Source: Candidatus Zambryskibacteria bacterium CG10_big_fil_rev_8_21_14_0_10_34_34
GTDB taxonomy: Bacteria; Patescibacteriota; Minisyncoccia; Phycocordibacterales; WO2-35-19
Assembly: GCA_002771075.1 (NCBI GenBank)
Contig: PCXM01000029.1
Location: forward strand, 161-16,954
Length of the DNA: 16,794 bases
Direction: 5' to 3'
The notes beneath the pieces are model-generated. The model had not been told where the DNA came from. It searched no databases and worked only from the letters and a program-made list of their open reading frames with translations. Each line of letters opens with the position of its first letter. The stretch's first letter is position 1. Below are positions 1 to 7,607 of this stretch, piece after piece. Both the position numbers and the translations under genes were made by a program.

Positions 1-46
1 CATTTTTTTATCTTAACATAAAATAGGAAAGCCCTGTTCCTCTTTT

Positions 47-87
47 CTAACCTTCCCCCTTAAGATAAGGGGGATTTAAGGGGTTAG
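47..87. repeat. Nested palindromic intergenic repeat
   Basis: The inner perfect inverted repeat is CCCCCTTA (55-62) and TAAGGGGG (66-73) around a 3-nt loop. It is nested inside a second pair, CTAACC (47-52) and GGTTAG (82-87). The two-level design with C/G-run arms is typical of dispersed REP-like intergenic palindromes. Only one copy is visible here, so its dispersal in the genome is inference. Bases 1-3 (CAT) could be the start codon of a reverse-strand gene leaving the window, but no coding sequence can be seen. Confidence 0.5.
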
Positions 88-150
88 GAAGGAGGTCCAC
101 ACGAAGTGAGGGATGGAGTTATTAAAATAGTAAAATAATATAAAAGTTTT

Positions 151-182
151 GCCCCGCACCCAAAAACAAAAGGGTGCGGGGC
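151..182 (-). terminator. GC-rich 11-bp hairpin, possible terminator of the tiny reverse ORF
   Basis: GCCCCGCACCC (151-161) pairs perfectly with 172-182 around a 10-nt loop. On the reverse strand it lies about 30 bases after the stop of the 18-codon ORF. The sequence that follows is AAAAC and then a T/A-rich stretch, so there is no immediate U-tract and terminator function is uncertain. On the forward strand there is no T-run at all. A near-palindromic GC stretch (181-199) lies beside it. Confidence 0.4.
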
Positions 183-213
183 GACGCCGGCGTGGCCGAC
201 CTATTTTTCAACT

Positions 214-270
214 CTATAAAACGTCTCCAACAGACATCCCCGTCGGAGCGCCACGGGTGTAGTTCATCAT
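214..270 (-). CDS. 18-aa candidate peptide with strong Shine-Dalgarno
   Basis: On the reverse strand AAGGAG (277-282) stands 6 bases before ATG-ATG. The ORF encodes MMNYTRGAPTGMSVGDVL and then a TAG stop. The Shine-Dalgarno sequence and spacing are close to ideal, which is notable because most larger genes in this window have none. A strong GC hairpin follows downstream. It could be a leader peptide, a genuine tiny protein, or the start of a decayed gene. I do not recognise the peptide, and its length gives no statistical support; the ribosome-binding site is the main argument. Confidence 0.35.
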   Translation of the reverse strand: MMNYTRGAPTGMSVGDVL

Positions 271-415
271 GATTGTCTCCTTATTAGAAAATTCCGTGCC
301 CGGGAATCGTTTTGGTACGACTATCATTCAAATATCCACAACACCCCCTTGATGACTATTAATATTTGTTATACTGTGATATAAGAGTATTTTTAATAAG
401 AGAGTTAATTGATAT

Positions 416-580
416 ATGGCCACGATAAAAAAACCAGCCAAAATTTTGAGCTTTAAACTCATTTGCGAATATTTTTCGGGTGTTGAGAGGCGGGGACCAG
501 GAAGTTTTGAAGAGACTTTAAAAGCATTGAGTTTTATAAATAACCTCAAAGAAGATTTTCGCATAGCGGACCTTTACTGA
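416..580 (+). CDS. 54-aa hypothetical small protein
   Basis: This ORF opens at the first ATG after an in-frame TGA and ends at TGA, encoding 54 residues that begin MATIKKPAKILSFKLICEYF and end KEDFRIADLY. The composition is balanced and mixed-charge, with plausible AT-rich codon use. No Shine-Dalgarno is visible. A possible promoter, TTGATG (349-354) and TATACT (370-375) with a short 15-bp spacer, lies upstream. The next gene on the same strand starts 52 bases after its stop, so the two could be cotranscribed. An antisense ORF over 328-564 is possible but looks less protein-like. The family is not recognised. Confidence 0.4.
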   Translation: MATIKKPAKILSFKLICEYFSGVERRGPGSFEETLKALSFINNLKEDFRIADLY

Positions 581-632
581 AATTTATCTTCTGAATATGC
601 TAGCTTAAAAAGATAAAATAATTTTTTATAAA

Positions 633-1229
633 ATGAATAAATTAAAACCAAACAAGTCTGAAGATAAGGAAGCTTTTGATCTAGGAGAAATTATTCGAGA
701 GCATATTAACCCCGCTCAAGGGTTTAAGTATTGGTATATTCTTGCACCAGATGGAACGCGGGTGATTTTAAAGCGTATGAAAAATGATGGTCCTCCGGAA
801 AAATCATATAGTTTGTATGGCACTGAAGATGGACTCGGGATATCCGCGCCATACTATGTAGACGGCAACCAACAGATTTTACAATTTAAGACTAATGAAG
901 GAGCATCCCAATATTTGAGAGAACAAGCATCTGAGGCAGAACAGGAGCAAAAAACAAAATACGAAAAAAAATTGGAACGCAAAAGAGAAATAACCAAGCG
1001 AATTAGCGAAATTCAGGATCAATGTCAAGAAGCCCATGGAGTTAATACAAGTTCTATGGAAGAAGTAGCCAGCAAGTCAGACTATTCTCCTGAATGGTAC
1101 CATGTATATCATGATCCGGCTTCAGGAAAGATATTTTATCTCAGTCCTGATAGTGTGTTGTTGGAATGCCCAAACCGAGAAACGGCTCTTGAATTAATGA
1201 GTCTAGAAGTTGAGGAAGCAAATTTTTAA
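633..1229 (+). CDS. Hypothetical protein with two WY-containing modules and a central coiled coil
   Basis: This 198-aa soluble protein has no signal peptide or membrane segment. Residues about 33-100 form a beta-rich module starting YWYILAPDGT. Residues about 100-130 are a charged E/K-rich coiled-coil-like helix. Residues about 153-195 hold a second module starting EWYHVYHDPASGK. The tails of the modules are loosely alike (ILQFKTNEGASQYLREQASEAE against LLECPNRETALELMSLEVEEA), which suggests an internal duplication. There is no Shine-Dalgarno; an AT-rich stretch containing TATAAA abuts the ATG. I do not recognise the family and assign no function. ORF length and codon use make it a convincing gene. 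Confidence 0.75.
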   Translation: MNKLKPNKSEDKEAFDLGEIIREHINPAQGFKYWYILAPDGTRVILKRMKNDGPPEKSYSLYGTEDGLGISAPYYVDGNQQILQFKTNEGASQYLREQASEAEQEQKTKYEKKLERKREITKRISEIQDQCQEAHGVNTSSMEEVASKSDYSPEWYHVYHDPASGKIFYLSPDSVLLECPNRETALELMSLEVEEANF

Positions 1230-1257
1230 GCAGATTTAATACCCCGGCTGGTTATGC

Positions 1258-1413
1258 GTGTGGTGGGAAATTAAACGATGGTTGTTAAAGTATAGAAAAA
1301 CCAACGGGCCTGAATTTTCCGAAAGCACCCATGAAAAGCTAAAGTTAGATTTCCTATGGAGAATTTTACTAGGGACATTTCAAGGGTTGCCCTTTTGGGG
1401 CAAATTTATTTAA
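1258..1413 (+). CDS. Weak candidate 51-aa ORF (GTG start)
   Basis: The frame opens after a TAA at 1237-1239. From the GTG it would encode 51 residues rich in W, F and K, beginning with two tryptophans (WWEIKRWLLKYRKT) and ending in an aromatic LPFWGKFI. It fills the space between the 198-aa gene and the convergent ClpC-like gene. There is no Shine-Dalgarno and the GTG start is a guess, so it may be chance or a decayed fragment. Its last codons overlap a small hairpin (1387-1403). Confidence 0.25.
   Translation: MWWEIKRWLLKYRKTNGPEFSESTHEKLKLDFLWRILLGTFQGLPFWGKFI
1387..1413 (+). terminator. Possible terminator, forward strand
   Basis: TTGCCC (1387-1392) and GGGCAA (1398-1403) form a 6-bp stem with a 5-nt loop. 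It is followed by an A/T-rich, T-biased stretch on the forward strand. This would end the forward transcription unit just before the convergent ClpC-like gene. The stem is short, so the call is tentative. Confidence 0.35.
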
Positions 1414-1420
1414 TTTTTGA

Positions 1421-3838
1421 TTATCCCAACTCCTCTCTTTTTATTTCAATTTTTGAACCGGCTTTTGATTCACCACTGATTATCTTTTTAGCCACCAGAT
1501 TTTCTATTTCATTTTGAATTGCCCTATTTATAGAACGCCCACCAAATTCTGGATCACTCCCCTTCTCCACCAAAAAATTAATAACATCTTCATTTATAAC
1601 CAATTCAATACTTTGTTCTTTTAATCTTTTAACCAACTTTTGGAGACCAAGCCGAGCAATACTTTCAAGTTCTATTTTTTGCAAAGGATGAAAGAAAATT
1701 ACTCCATCAAAACGATTGAGAAGTTCTGGGCGAAATACTTTATCTTTGATGATTGAGTTTATGATTAAATCTTTTGACCTCGCCAAATTTTTACCAGATT
1801 TGATAGTTTCCCAAATAAGAGAACTGCCAGCGTTTGAGGTGGCGATAATAATAAGATTACGACAATTTACTTGCCTACCCAAAGCATCAGTAAAGAGACC
1901 TTCATCTAAAATTTGTAAAAATAAATCCAAAACATCAGGTGAGGCCTTTTCAAATTCATCTAAGAGAAGCACACCATAAGGATTGTCTCTTATTTTAGTA
2001 GCCAAAAGACCGCTTTTATTCATAGTAAAATCACCAATGAGTTGAGACGTTGCTTCTGGTCCATTGTATTCAGACATATCAAAACGAATCATCTTATTTT
2101 CATCACCAAAGAAACTTTCAGCCAAAGCTTTTGAGACTTCTGTTTTACCCACACCAGTCGGGCCAATAAAAAGAAAGGAGGAAATTATTTTCTTAGGATT
2201 GTTTATGCCCGAGCGAGATCTTCTTATACTATCTGCAACACTATTTACGGCCTCTTCTTGACCAACTACTCTTCGATGCAATAATTCTTCTAAATGTTCC
2301 ATTTTTTGAGCTTCTTTTTCTTTTACTGTTCCAGAGACAATACCTGTTTTTTCAGAAACAAAAAGATGGGCGTCTTCTTCTCCTAGCACTGCTATATTTC
2401 TCTCTGCTGCCCAAGGAGCTATTTCTATCATCATATCAATAGCTTTACCCGGCATTTCTCCATAAGTAACAAAGCGGTCAGCAGTATCTGCCAGGGTCAA
2501 TATAGCGGGATATGAAAAAATAAAACCATATTCTTTTTCAATAGTAGACATTTGTTCCAGAAGGACATTAACCGATGCTTCTACCCCAGCAACATCTGGA
2601 ATAATCCTTTCAAACTTTCCTAACAAATCAGAGTTAGTCTCAATGAAAAAGTGAAAATCAGCATTGGTAGCCGAAGTTATCACTTGAAGATTATTAGAAT
2701 TGAGATAGGGAGACAAAAGTGACCCCAAATTAGTGCCAATATTTTTACTGCTACTTAAAAATTCAGCAAGATTTCTAATATAAAGTATTACATTTCCAGC
2801 GGAAACAGATTGATTTAATATTTTTAAAAATTCTGCTTCAAAATCACCTTTATTTTTATATATCGCAAGCAGGGAGTTGGCGTCTAATTCAATAATATCT
2901 TTATGTTCCAAAAATGGCAGTGAAACTCCCAATTTAATTTTTTTCAAAAGTCTTCCCACAATATCTCTAGCCACTTTTTCATCATCATCTATGATGATGG
3001 CATTGGCCTCTTTTCTTCTTTCAAGTATTCCTTCAAGTGTAGTCACTTCTCTTTCTCTATAATTGTTTTCAACGTCAAACAACGAAATATCTACAGTCTT
3101 TTCAAAAGGCACCCCAAATTTACCCAAATCAGTAGCAACTCCGTATGACCAACTGGTGCCAATAGATGGTATTATTCCCAAATTTTCCCTACTCCAAAAT
3201 CTTTCTTTTCGGCGAAGTTCATTTTCTTTTTTCATTATCCAAGATATAGCTCCCAAAAATTCTTTTTTATTTATAGAATTTTGAGAGAGAAAGCTTTCTA
3301 AAGATTTGTCTGCATTATAAATTATTTCCATATAATCAAGAAGATTTATCGGCTCATCACCAAAATTTAAAGATGAAGCTATGATAGATGAACGGTCAGA
3401 ATAAATAAAATCTTTAATATTTTCTTTCCTAATACCCAATCGTTGAAAAATTTCAAGAGTAACTTTGTTTTCAAACAAAGCTTTAGTGACATCTATATCA
3501 TTGGTAATATACAAAAGACCAGAGAGTAAATAATCAATTTGTTTATTATTATCTATAATGTTCTCGTTTATCCTGACTGATAAACCTTCACCCGACATTG
3601 ATTTATAAAAGAATTCTAAAAAAGAAAGAGTTAAGTAGATAAAAACAAAAATAAAAAACATCCCATCAGCTTTGCCAAAATAAAGTGGAAAAGAATCAAA
3701 AGAAAGAGCAAAAGAGACCAAAGCAATCAAAGCCGACCCTTTTCTTAAAACACTGCGAGTAATTTTAGGAAAAAACCTATCTAAAAATAGTGGATAATAA
3801 TGAGGTCTTGATATTTTTTTAAGTTCTTTAAAAGTCAT
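1421..3838 (-). CDS. Membrane-anchored ClpC/ClpB-like AAA+ ATPase with degenerate first ATPase domain
   Basis: This is a Clp/Hsp100-type protein unfoldase of about 805 aa. I chose the ATG at 3836-3838; a TTG 12 bases upstream would add MYFY (protein M). Two hydrophobic segments (about 32-55 and 60-80) precede a Clp-N-like helical region, so the protein is probably tethered to the membrane. The second AAA+ domain is intact: Walker A GPTGVGKT (about 559-566), Walker B VLLLDEFEKA, sensor-1 ATSN, arginine finger in FRPELLNRFD, and sensor-2 GGRS. In the first AAA+ domain the expected P-loop is replaced by AIIIDDDEKVARD (about 280) and the expected Walker B by VILYIRNLAE (about 350). ATP hydrolysis there is therefore unlikely. 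No ClpP-docking VGF/IGF tripeptide is evident after sensor-1. The gene follows the small membrane protein by 14 bases, so the two probably act together. Confidence 0.88.
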   Translation of the reverse strand: MTFKELKKISRPHYYPLFLDRFFPKITRSVLRKGSALIALVSFALSFDSFPLYFGKADGMFFIFVFIYLTLSFLEFFYKSMSGEGLSVRINENIIDNNKQIDYLLSGLLYITNDIDVTKALFENKVTLEIFQRLGIRKENIKDFIYSDRSSIIASSLNFGDEPINLLDYMEIIYNADKSLESFLSQNSINKKEFLGAISWIMKKENELRRKERFWSRENLGIIPSIGTSWSYGVATDLGKFGVPFEKTVDISLFDVENNYREREVTTLEGILERRKEANAIIIDDDEKVARDIVGRLLKKIKLGVSLPFLEHKDIIELDANSLLAIYKNKGDFEAEFLKILNQSVSAGNVILYIRNLAEFLSSSKNIGTNLGSLLSPYLNSNNLQVITSATNADFHFFIETNSDLLGKFERIIPDVAGVEASVNVLLEQMSTIEKEYGFIFSYPAILTLADTADRFVTYGEMPGKAIDMMIEIAPWAAERNIAVLGEEDAHLFVSEKTGIVSGTVKEKEAQKMEHLEELLHRRVVGQEEAVNSVADSIRRSRSGINNPKKIISSFLFIGPTGVGKTEVSKALAESFFGDENKMIRFDMSEYNGPEATSQLIGDFTMNKSGLLATKIRDNPYGVLLLDEFEKASPDVLDLFLQILDEGLFTDALGRQVNCRNLIIIATSNAGSSLIWETIKSGKNLARSKDLIINSIIKDKVFRPELLNRFDGVIFFHPLQKIELESIARLGLQKLVKRLKEQSIELVINEDVINFLVEKGSDPEFGGRSINRAIQNEIENLVAKKIISGESKAGSKIEIKREELG

Positions 3839-3852
3839 ATAAAAATACAAAA

Positions 3853-4254
3853 TTAAATAACAAAAAAGGTAGCAGAAAGTATCACACTACCGATAAGAAT
3901 AAAGGGGGCTAAAATCCATATAAGAAAAAGAAAGAAAGCAAAAACTAACACCAAAACATAAGAAACAACTCCCACTGACAAAACTATAATTTTAGTCACA
4001 AAACCAACTGTCCTCATCAAACCATTTACTATGACAGAAGAAGCAAAAGCACCCAAATCAAAACCGCCCTCATAATTTTCACCCAATCTTTTCCAAGGAG
4101 TAAATAAAGTTTTGAGAAGCAACTTAAATGAAAAAAAGTGAACAATAAACCACAAAAAATTTCCCATTACACCAAAAAATTCCTTTAGACCCTGACCATA
4201 GTGCCATTTGATATAAGCCACAAAAAATGAATCTCTTTCATAAGTTTCAGACAT
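3853..4254 (-). CDS. Small multi-pass membrane protein paired with the Clp-like ATPase
   Basis: The protein has 133 aa. An N-terminal segment containing IKWHYGQGLKEF is followed by a hydrophobic helix (about 26-50), a polar stretch LFTPWKRLGENYEGG (about 50-65), and a long hydrophobic C-terminal half (about 82-133) that fits two more membrane helices. No catalytic motif is seen. It lies directly upstream of the ATPase gene on the same strand, with no room for a separate promoter. A membrane partner or anchor for the ATPase is a reasonable inference. The start codon is fixed by an extended -10 box 6 bases upstream, which leaves essentially no 5' leader. I know of no functionally characterised family for it. 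Confidence 0.8.
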   Translation of the reverse strand: MSETYERDSFFVAYIKWHYGQGLKEFFGVMGNFLWFIVHFFSFKLLLKTLFTPWKRLGENYEGGFDLGAFASSVIVNGLMRTVGFVTKIIVLSVGVVSYVLVLVFAFFLFLIWILAPFILIGSVILSATFFVI

Positions 4255-4260
4255 ACTTTA

Positions 4261-4269
4261 ATTATAACA
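4261..4269 (-). promoter_or_regulatory. Extended -10 promoter giving a probable leaderless mRNA
   Basis: On the reverse strand the sequence reads TGTTATAAT, a perfect TGnTATAAT extended -10. Six bases separate it from the ATG at 4254. Normal -10-to-start spacing would place the first RNA base at or next to the A of the start codon. No good -35 is needed or seen. It would drive the small membrane protein and the Clp-like ATPase. Confidence 0.6.
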
Positions 4270-4284
4270 GATTATATTAATAAA

Positions 4285-5097
4285 TTATGGGTATAATTTG
4301 TAATAAAATTTATTATCAAAGCGAGCGTCAATATAATTTATTCTTGCAGAAGCATTTTTATTTTTTATTTCATTTATCAAAAGTAGCGTATTTTCAGCTG
4401 TCAACAAAAGATCCTTTCCGACTGGACTAAAGAAAATATCTCCCATCTCTGTCTTAGCTACTGCCTTATCAGAAGACTCTATATTGATAGAATAGATTTC
4501 AACTCCCGAACCTTTTAACACCTCAATAAAACTTGAATAATTTTGCATTTTCTCTGGAGTAGCAAAATTTTTGAAGATAGGACTTCCATCTAAAAGACCT
4601 CGGAACGAAACTAGCCCAGATAAAACTTGCCCATCTAAAATTTTTTCAAAAATAAAACCAGTTTTAGTCATAAAAAAACATTCACCCTCTTTGGCACACC
4701 AAACAAAATCTGGACTTCTTTCTGTTATTTTTAATTCAACATCTTTACTAAAAAACTTTTTATTTATTTCTACTTTTTCTAATCTGGCAAATTGAGAAAG
4801 TAGCGTCTTCTTTAACTTTTCTTTATTTAAAAATATAATATTTGATTTTGAAATAAAAAGAAGTTTATTACCAGAGATAAAATCATTTGCAACATTTTTT
4901 AGACTCTCCGTCTCTATCATCTTTGAACCTGACACTTCAAAATTTTTCACCTGCAAAAAATCTGCTCGAACCAAAAAAACAAAACCAATCAAAATAGCCA
5001 CCACTATACTTATAATCAAAAAAACGCCGAGATATTTTTTTAGTTTTTTTCTTTTAGCAATCCTAGTAGAAGCTCTTTTATATCTGGTATTATGCAT
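4285..5097 (-). CDS. ftsQ: FtsQ/DivIB-like cell-division protein
   Basis: This 270-aa bitopic membrane protein has a basic cytoplasmic tail (about 1-22, rich in K and R), one transmembrane helix (about 24-44), and an extracytoplasmic POTRA domain starting FLQVKNFEVSGSKMIE (about 47-115). A beta-rich segment with paired cysteines (CAKEGEC) follows, and then the C-terminal region. This order is that of FtsQ/DivIB, the divisome scaffold protein. Sequence identity to model proteins is low, so the call rests on architecture. An AGGAGG lies 14 bases upstream of this ATG but only 4 bases before an out-of-frame ATG that stops after two codons. It follows serS by 88 bases on the same strand. Confidence 0.72.
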   Translation of the reverse strand: MHNTRYKRASTRIAKRKKLKKYLGVFLIISIVVAILIGFVFLVRADFLQVKNFEVSGSKMIETESLKNVANDFISGNKLLFISKSNIIFLNKEKLKKTLLSQFARLEKVEINKKFFSKDVELKITERSPDFVWCAKEGECFFMTKTGFIFEKILDGQVLSGLVSFRGLLDGSPIFKNFATPEKMQNYSSFIEVLKGSGVEIYSINIESSDKAVAKTEMGDIFFSPVGKDLLLTAENTLLLINEIKNKNASARINYIDARFDNKFYYKLYP

Positions 5098-5134
5098 ATT
5101 ATTTCATATTACCTCCTATCCACTTTTATCTTTG

Positions 5135-5189
5135 ATAACCAAGGATAACTCTTAAACTGCCACGGTCCCAAAGGGTTGCTCTTGGTTAT
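5135..5189. repeat. Inverted repeat enclosing the serS-ftsQ spacer
   Basis: ATAACCAAG (5135-5143) and CTTGGTTAT (5181-5189) form a 9-bp perfect inverted repeat around a 37-nt interval. One arm overlaps the serS stop codon. No U-run follows on the reverse strand, so it is not an obvious terminator for serS. It could fold in the serS-ftsQ intercistronic RNA. The role is unknown. Confidence 0.35.
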
Positions 5190-6502
5190 TTTTTAGAAAT
5201 CTTCTCTTTACCTCCCATATAAGGACGAAGTACTTCAGGGATAACAATAGAGCCGTCAGGTTGTTGATAGTTTTCTATGATTGCGATTAAAGTTCTACCC
5301 ATAGCGACTGCAGTGGCATCATTCATATGGACATGTTCAATTTCGCCATTTTTTCTTTTCACCCGAGTGTTCAATCTCCGAGCCTGAAATCCCTGCATTA
5401 AATCTGAAGTGTGGGTTTCTTTATAAGCACCTTGACCTGGCATCCAAGACTCTATGTCTATCTGGCGATGATCTGGACCTCCCATATCTCCAGTACAAAT
5501 CATCACTGTTTGATGAGGAATCTTTAATTGTTTTAAAATATGTTCCTGAATAGCTACAATAAAATCTTGCTCTTTATAAGAATTTTCTGGCAAAGAAAAA
5601 GTTTCCATTTCTATTTTATCAAATTGGTGTTGGCGCAATATACCTTTCATATCTTTACCATAAGTACCAGCTTCTCTTCTCAAAGCTACTGAATATCCCA
5701 CGTATCTTTTTGGTAAATCATCTTCTTGTAAAATTTCACCCATATGCAAAGGACCCAGTGTATGTTCGGCACTACCGATAAAAACCATATCATCTTTCTC
5801 AAAATAATAACGTTCATCAATCGGTTGCAACCTACCCATTTTATTCATCACTGTAGATTTCATCATAATTGGAGGTAATACCGGAATAAAAGGTTTAGTG
5901 GAAACTTCCAAATTTGCCTCTTTGGCTATAGTTTTAAGAGTTTCTTCATTAGTTAAAAACCTAAATACGAAATTTAAAAGTCCAATTTGAAGCAAGACCA
6001 AATCACCCAATATATAAGAAAATCTGGAGCCAGAAACTTCTGCTGCTTTTTCTATATTGATTATGCCAAGTTCTTTTCCCAAATCTCCGTGAGTTTTTGG
6101 TGTAAAATCAAATTTTGGTTTTTCCCCCCACTCTCGAATAATCTTGTTGCCACTTTCATCAGGTCCAATTGGAGTATCGGGTGAAGGAATATTTGGCACT
6201 TTCATCATCAGAATAAACCATTTTTTCGTAACTTCTTTCAATTTTTCTTCCTTAGTTTGAATCTTTGATTTAAGTTCTTGCATTTTAGAGATCATTTTTA
6301 ATCTTTCTTCATGAGACGATGCTCCTATTATTTTTTTATTGAATTGATTTTGTTCACTTCTTTCTTTTTCAACTTCTGTCATTACTTCTCGCCTTTCATC
6401 ATCTAATTTTATAAGCATATCTATATCCACTTCAACTTTCTTCTTCAAAGCAGCATCTTTTACTATATCGGCGTTTTCTCTTATAAACTTAATATCTAAC
6501 AT
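5186..6502 (-). CDS. serS: Seryl-tRNA synthetase (divergent)
   Basis: SerRS attaches serine to tRNA-Ser in the cytoplasm. The 438 residues are close to the usual length of about 425. Residues 1-110 form the long antiparallel coiled coil that grips tRNA-Ser. The class II core follows. Motif 2 is recognisable as ALRREAGTYGKD...ILRQHQFDKIE (about 273-298). Motif 3 runs from MGRTLIAIIENYQ to PEVLRPYMGG (about 401-430). Several usually conserved stretches are altered: the serine-site TAE motif reads GSAEHT (about 243-248), the Cys-containing segment before FQARR reads THTSDLMQG, and NGSG before motif 3 reads MNDATA. Core residues remain, so it is probably active. A TATAAA box (6512-6517) lies 9 bases upstream of the ATG and no Shine-Dalgarno is present. 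Confidence 0.93.
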   Translation of the reverse strand: MLDIKFIRENADIVKDAALKKKVEVDIDMLIKLDDERREVMTEVEKERSEQNQFNKKIIGASSHEERLKMISKMQELKSKIQTKEEKLKEVTKKWFILMMKVPNIPSPDTPIGPDESGNKIIREWGEKPKFDFTPKTHGDLGKELGIINIEKAAEVSGSRFSYILGDLVLLQIGLLNFVFRFLTNEETLKTIAKEANLEVSTKPFIPVLPPIMMKSTVMNKMGRLQPIDERYYFEKDDMVFIGSAEHTLGPLHMGEILQEDDLPKRYVGYSVALRREAGTYGKDMKGILRQHQFDKIEMETFSLPENSYKEQDFIVAIQEHILKQLKIPHQTVMICTGDMGGPDHRQIDIESWMPGQGAYKETHTSDLMQGFQARRLNTRVKRKNGEIEHVHMNDATAVAMGRTLIAIIENYQQPDGSIVIPEVLRPYMGGKEKISKK

Positions 6503-6605
6503 AATTTTAAATTTATAATTGCTCTAATTTATTCTAATTTTCTAAACTTAGATCAATTAGATAAATTAGGAATTATATTAATTCTATGTTATTTATCTTA
6601 CCATT

Positions 6606-6614
6606 TGCTATAAT
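6606..6614 (+). promoter_or_regulatory. Extended -10 promoter of dprA
   Basis: TGCTATAAT matches the TGnTATAAT extended -10 exactly. It ends 10 bases before the ATG at 6625, predicting a leader of only 3-4 bases. Because it lies inside the longest possible ORF, it argues that translation starts at 6625 and not at the ATG at 6586. Confidence 0.55.
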
Positions 6615-6624
6615 AAAAACAAAT

Positions 6625-7509
6625 ATGTCTTATAAAATAGATATTTTGAAAAAAGCCGATTGGCCACCTCTTTTGGAGGGAATCAATCAGCTTCCAAATA
6701 AGCTTTTTTATGTTGGCAAAGTGGCAGATTGGTCTCGGAAACTTCTTTGTGTCGTGGGAGCGCGCAAAAATACGAATTATGGACGAGAAGCGGTTGAGAC
6801 TTTAATAGAGAGTTTGCGTGGCTACCCGATTACCATTGTTTCTGGTTTGGCTTTAGGTATAGACTCTATCGCTCATCGAGTAGCTCTTAAAAACAACCTT
6901 CCTACTATCGCCATCCCCGGTTCTGGACTTTCGCTTGAAGTTTTACATCCTCAATCTCATACTCACTTAGCAATAGAGATTATTGAAAAAGGCGGAATGA
7001 TGATGAATGAATTTGAACCAGAATTTAAAGCTACTCAATGGAGTTTTCCTCAAAGAAATCGCATTATGGCGGGAATGAGTCATGCCACTTTAGTCATAGA
7101 AGCCGAACAAAAGTCAGGCACACTCATCACTGCCAGACTGGCCACCGAATACAACCGCGATGTTTTGGCCTTGCCCGGCAGTATTTTTAATACCACAAGT
7201 CAAGGACCTCATATGCTCATCCGACTTGGAGCCACACCTATCCGTGATAGCGATGATATTTTAGAAGCACTCCATTTAGAAAAAATTGGAAATGGTGAAA
7301 ATGAAAATAATGAAGAAAAATATTTTGACTGCTCAGAAAGAGAAATGCAAATCATAAAACTTTTGATTGAACCTTTGGCACGAGATAAAATTTTGAGGCA
7401 AGCCCAAAGCGAATACCAAATCACAGTCGGCGAAGCTCAGACTTTGCTCTCACTTTTGGAACTCAAAGGCCTAATCCGCGAATCCCTCGGCGAAATTCGC
7501 CTTTCTTAA
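6625..7509 (+). CDS. dprA: DNA-processing protein DprA (Smf)
   Basis: DprA binds single-stranded DNA and helps load RecA, chiefly during natural transformation. The protein has 294 aa. The Rossmann-like core contains VVGARKNTNYG (about 43-53), SGLALGIDSIAH (about 73-84, family signature SGxAxGID), IPGSG (about 97-101), FPQRNRIMAG (about 141-150) and SGTLITARLA (about 164-173). A C-terminal winged-helix segment (about 234-294) follows an acidic, Asn/Glu-rich linker. I chose ATG 6625 because a longer form from 6586 would add 13 hydrophobic residues translated from the promoter. The gene is divergent from serS. A perfect hairpin starts at its stop codon. Confidence 0.93.
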   Translation: MSYKIDILKKADWPPLLEGINQLPNKLFYVGKVADWSRKLLCVVGARKNTNYGREAVETLIESLRGYPITIVSGLALGIDSIAHRVALKNNLPTIAIPGSGLSLEVLHPQSHTHLAIEIIEKGGMMMNEFEPEFKATQWSFPQRNRIMAGMSHATLVIEAEQKSGTLITARLATEYNRDVLALPGSIFNTTSQGPHMLIRLGATPIRDSDDILEALHLEKIGNGENENNEEKYFDCSEREMQIIKLLIEPLARDKILRQAQSEYQITVGEAQTLLSLLELKGLIRESLGEIRLS

Positions 7510-7538
7510 AAAGTGTCAAGGTTCAACCTTGACACTTT
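7510..7538. repeat. Perfect palindrome after dprA (TGTCAAGGTT family)
   Basis: The 14-nt arms (7510-7523 and 7525-7538) are perfectly complementary around a single C; the core reads TGTCAAGGTT-C-AACCTTGACA. It begins at the dprA stop codon and may act as a terminator, but the tail is only weakly T-rich. A near-identical copy lies at 7944-7973. Its TGTCAA...TTGACA ends match two palindromes inside topA. Confidence 0.8.
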
Positions 7539-7607
7539 ACAATAATCTTTGATTGTTGTTTACTTATAAATAGAAGTTCTCGGTGGTTAAATAAAAAGGA
7601 GGTAGAA

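Noticed and set aside
3463..3480. An 8-bp palindrome (CTTTGTTT, TC, AAACAAAG) in the Clp-like gene.
   Set aside because: It is short and AT-rich, and has no second copy, so chance is likely in this base composition.
3839..3850. A TTG start for the Clp-like ATPase.
   Set aside because: An ATG lies four codons downstream and neither start has a Shine-Dalgarno, so the ATG is preferred. The TTG form remains possible.
6586..6624. A longer DprA start at 6586.
   Set aside because: The added residues MLFILPFAIIKTN are translated from a perfect extended -10 promoter, and homology begins after 6625.
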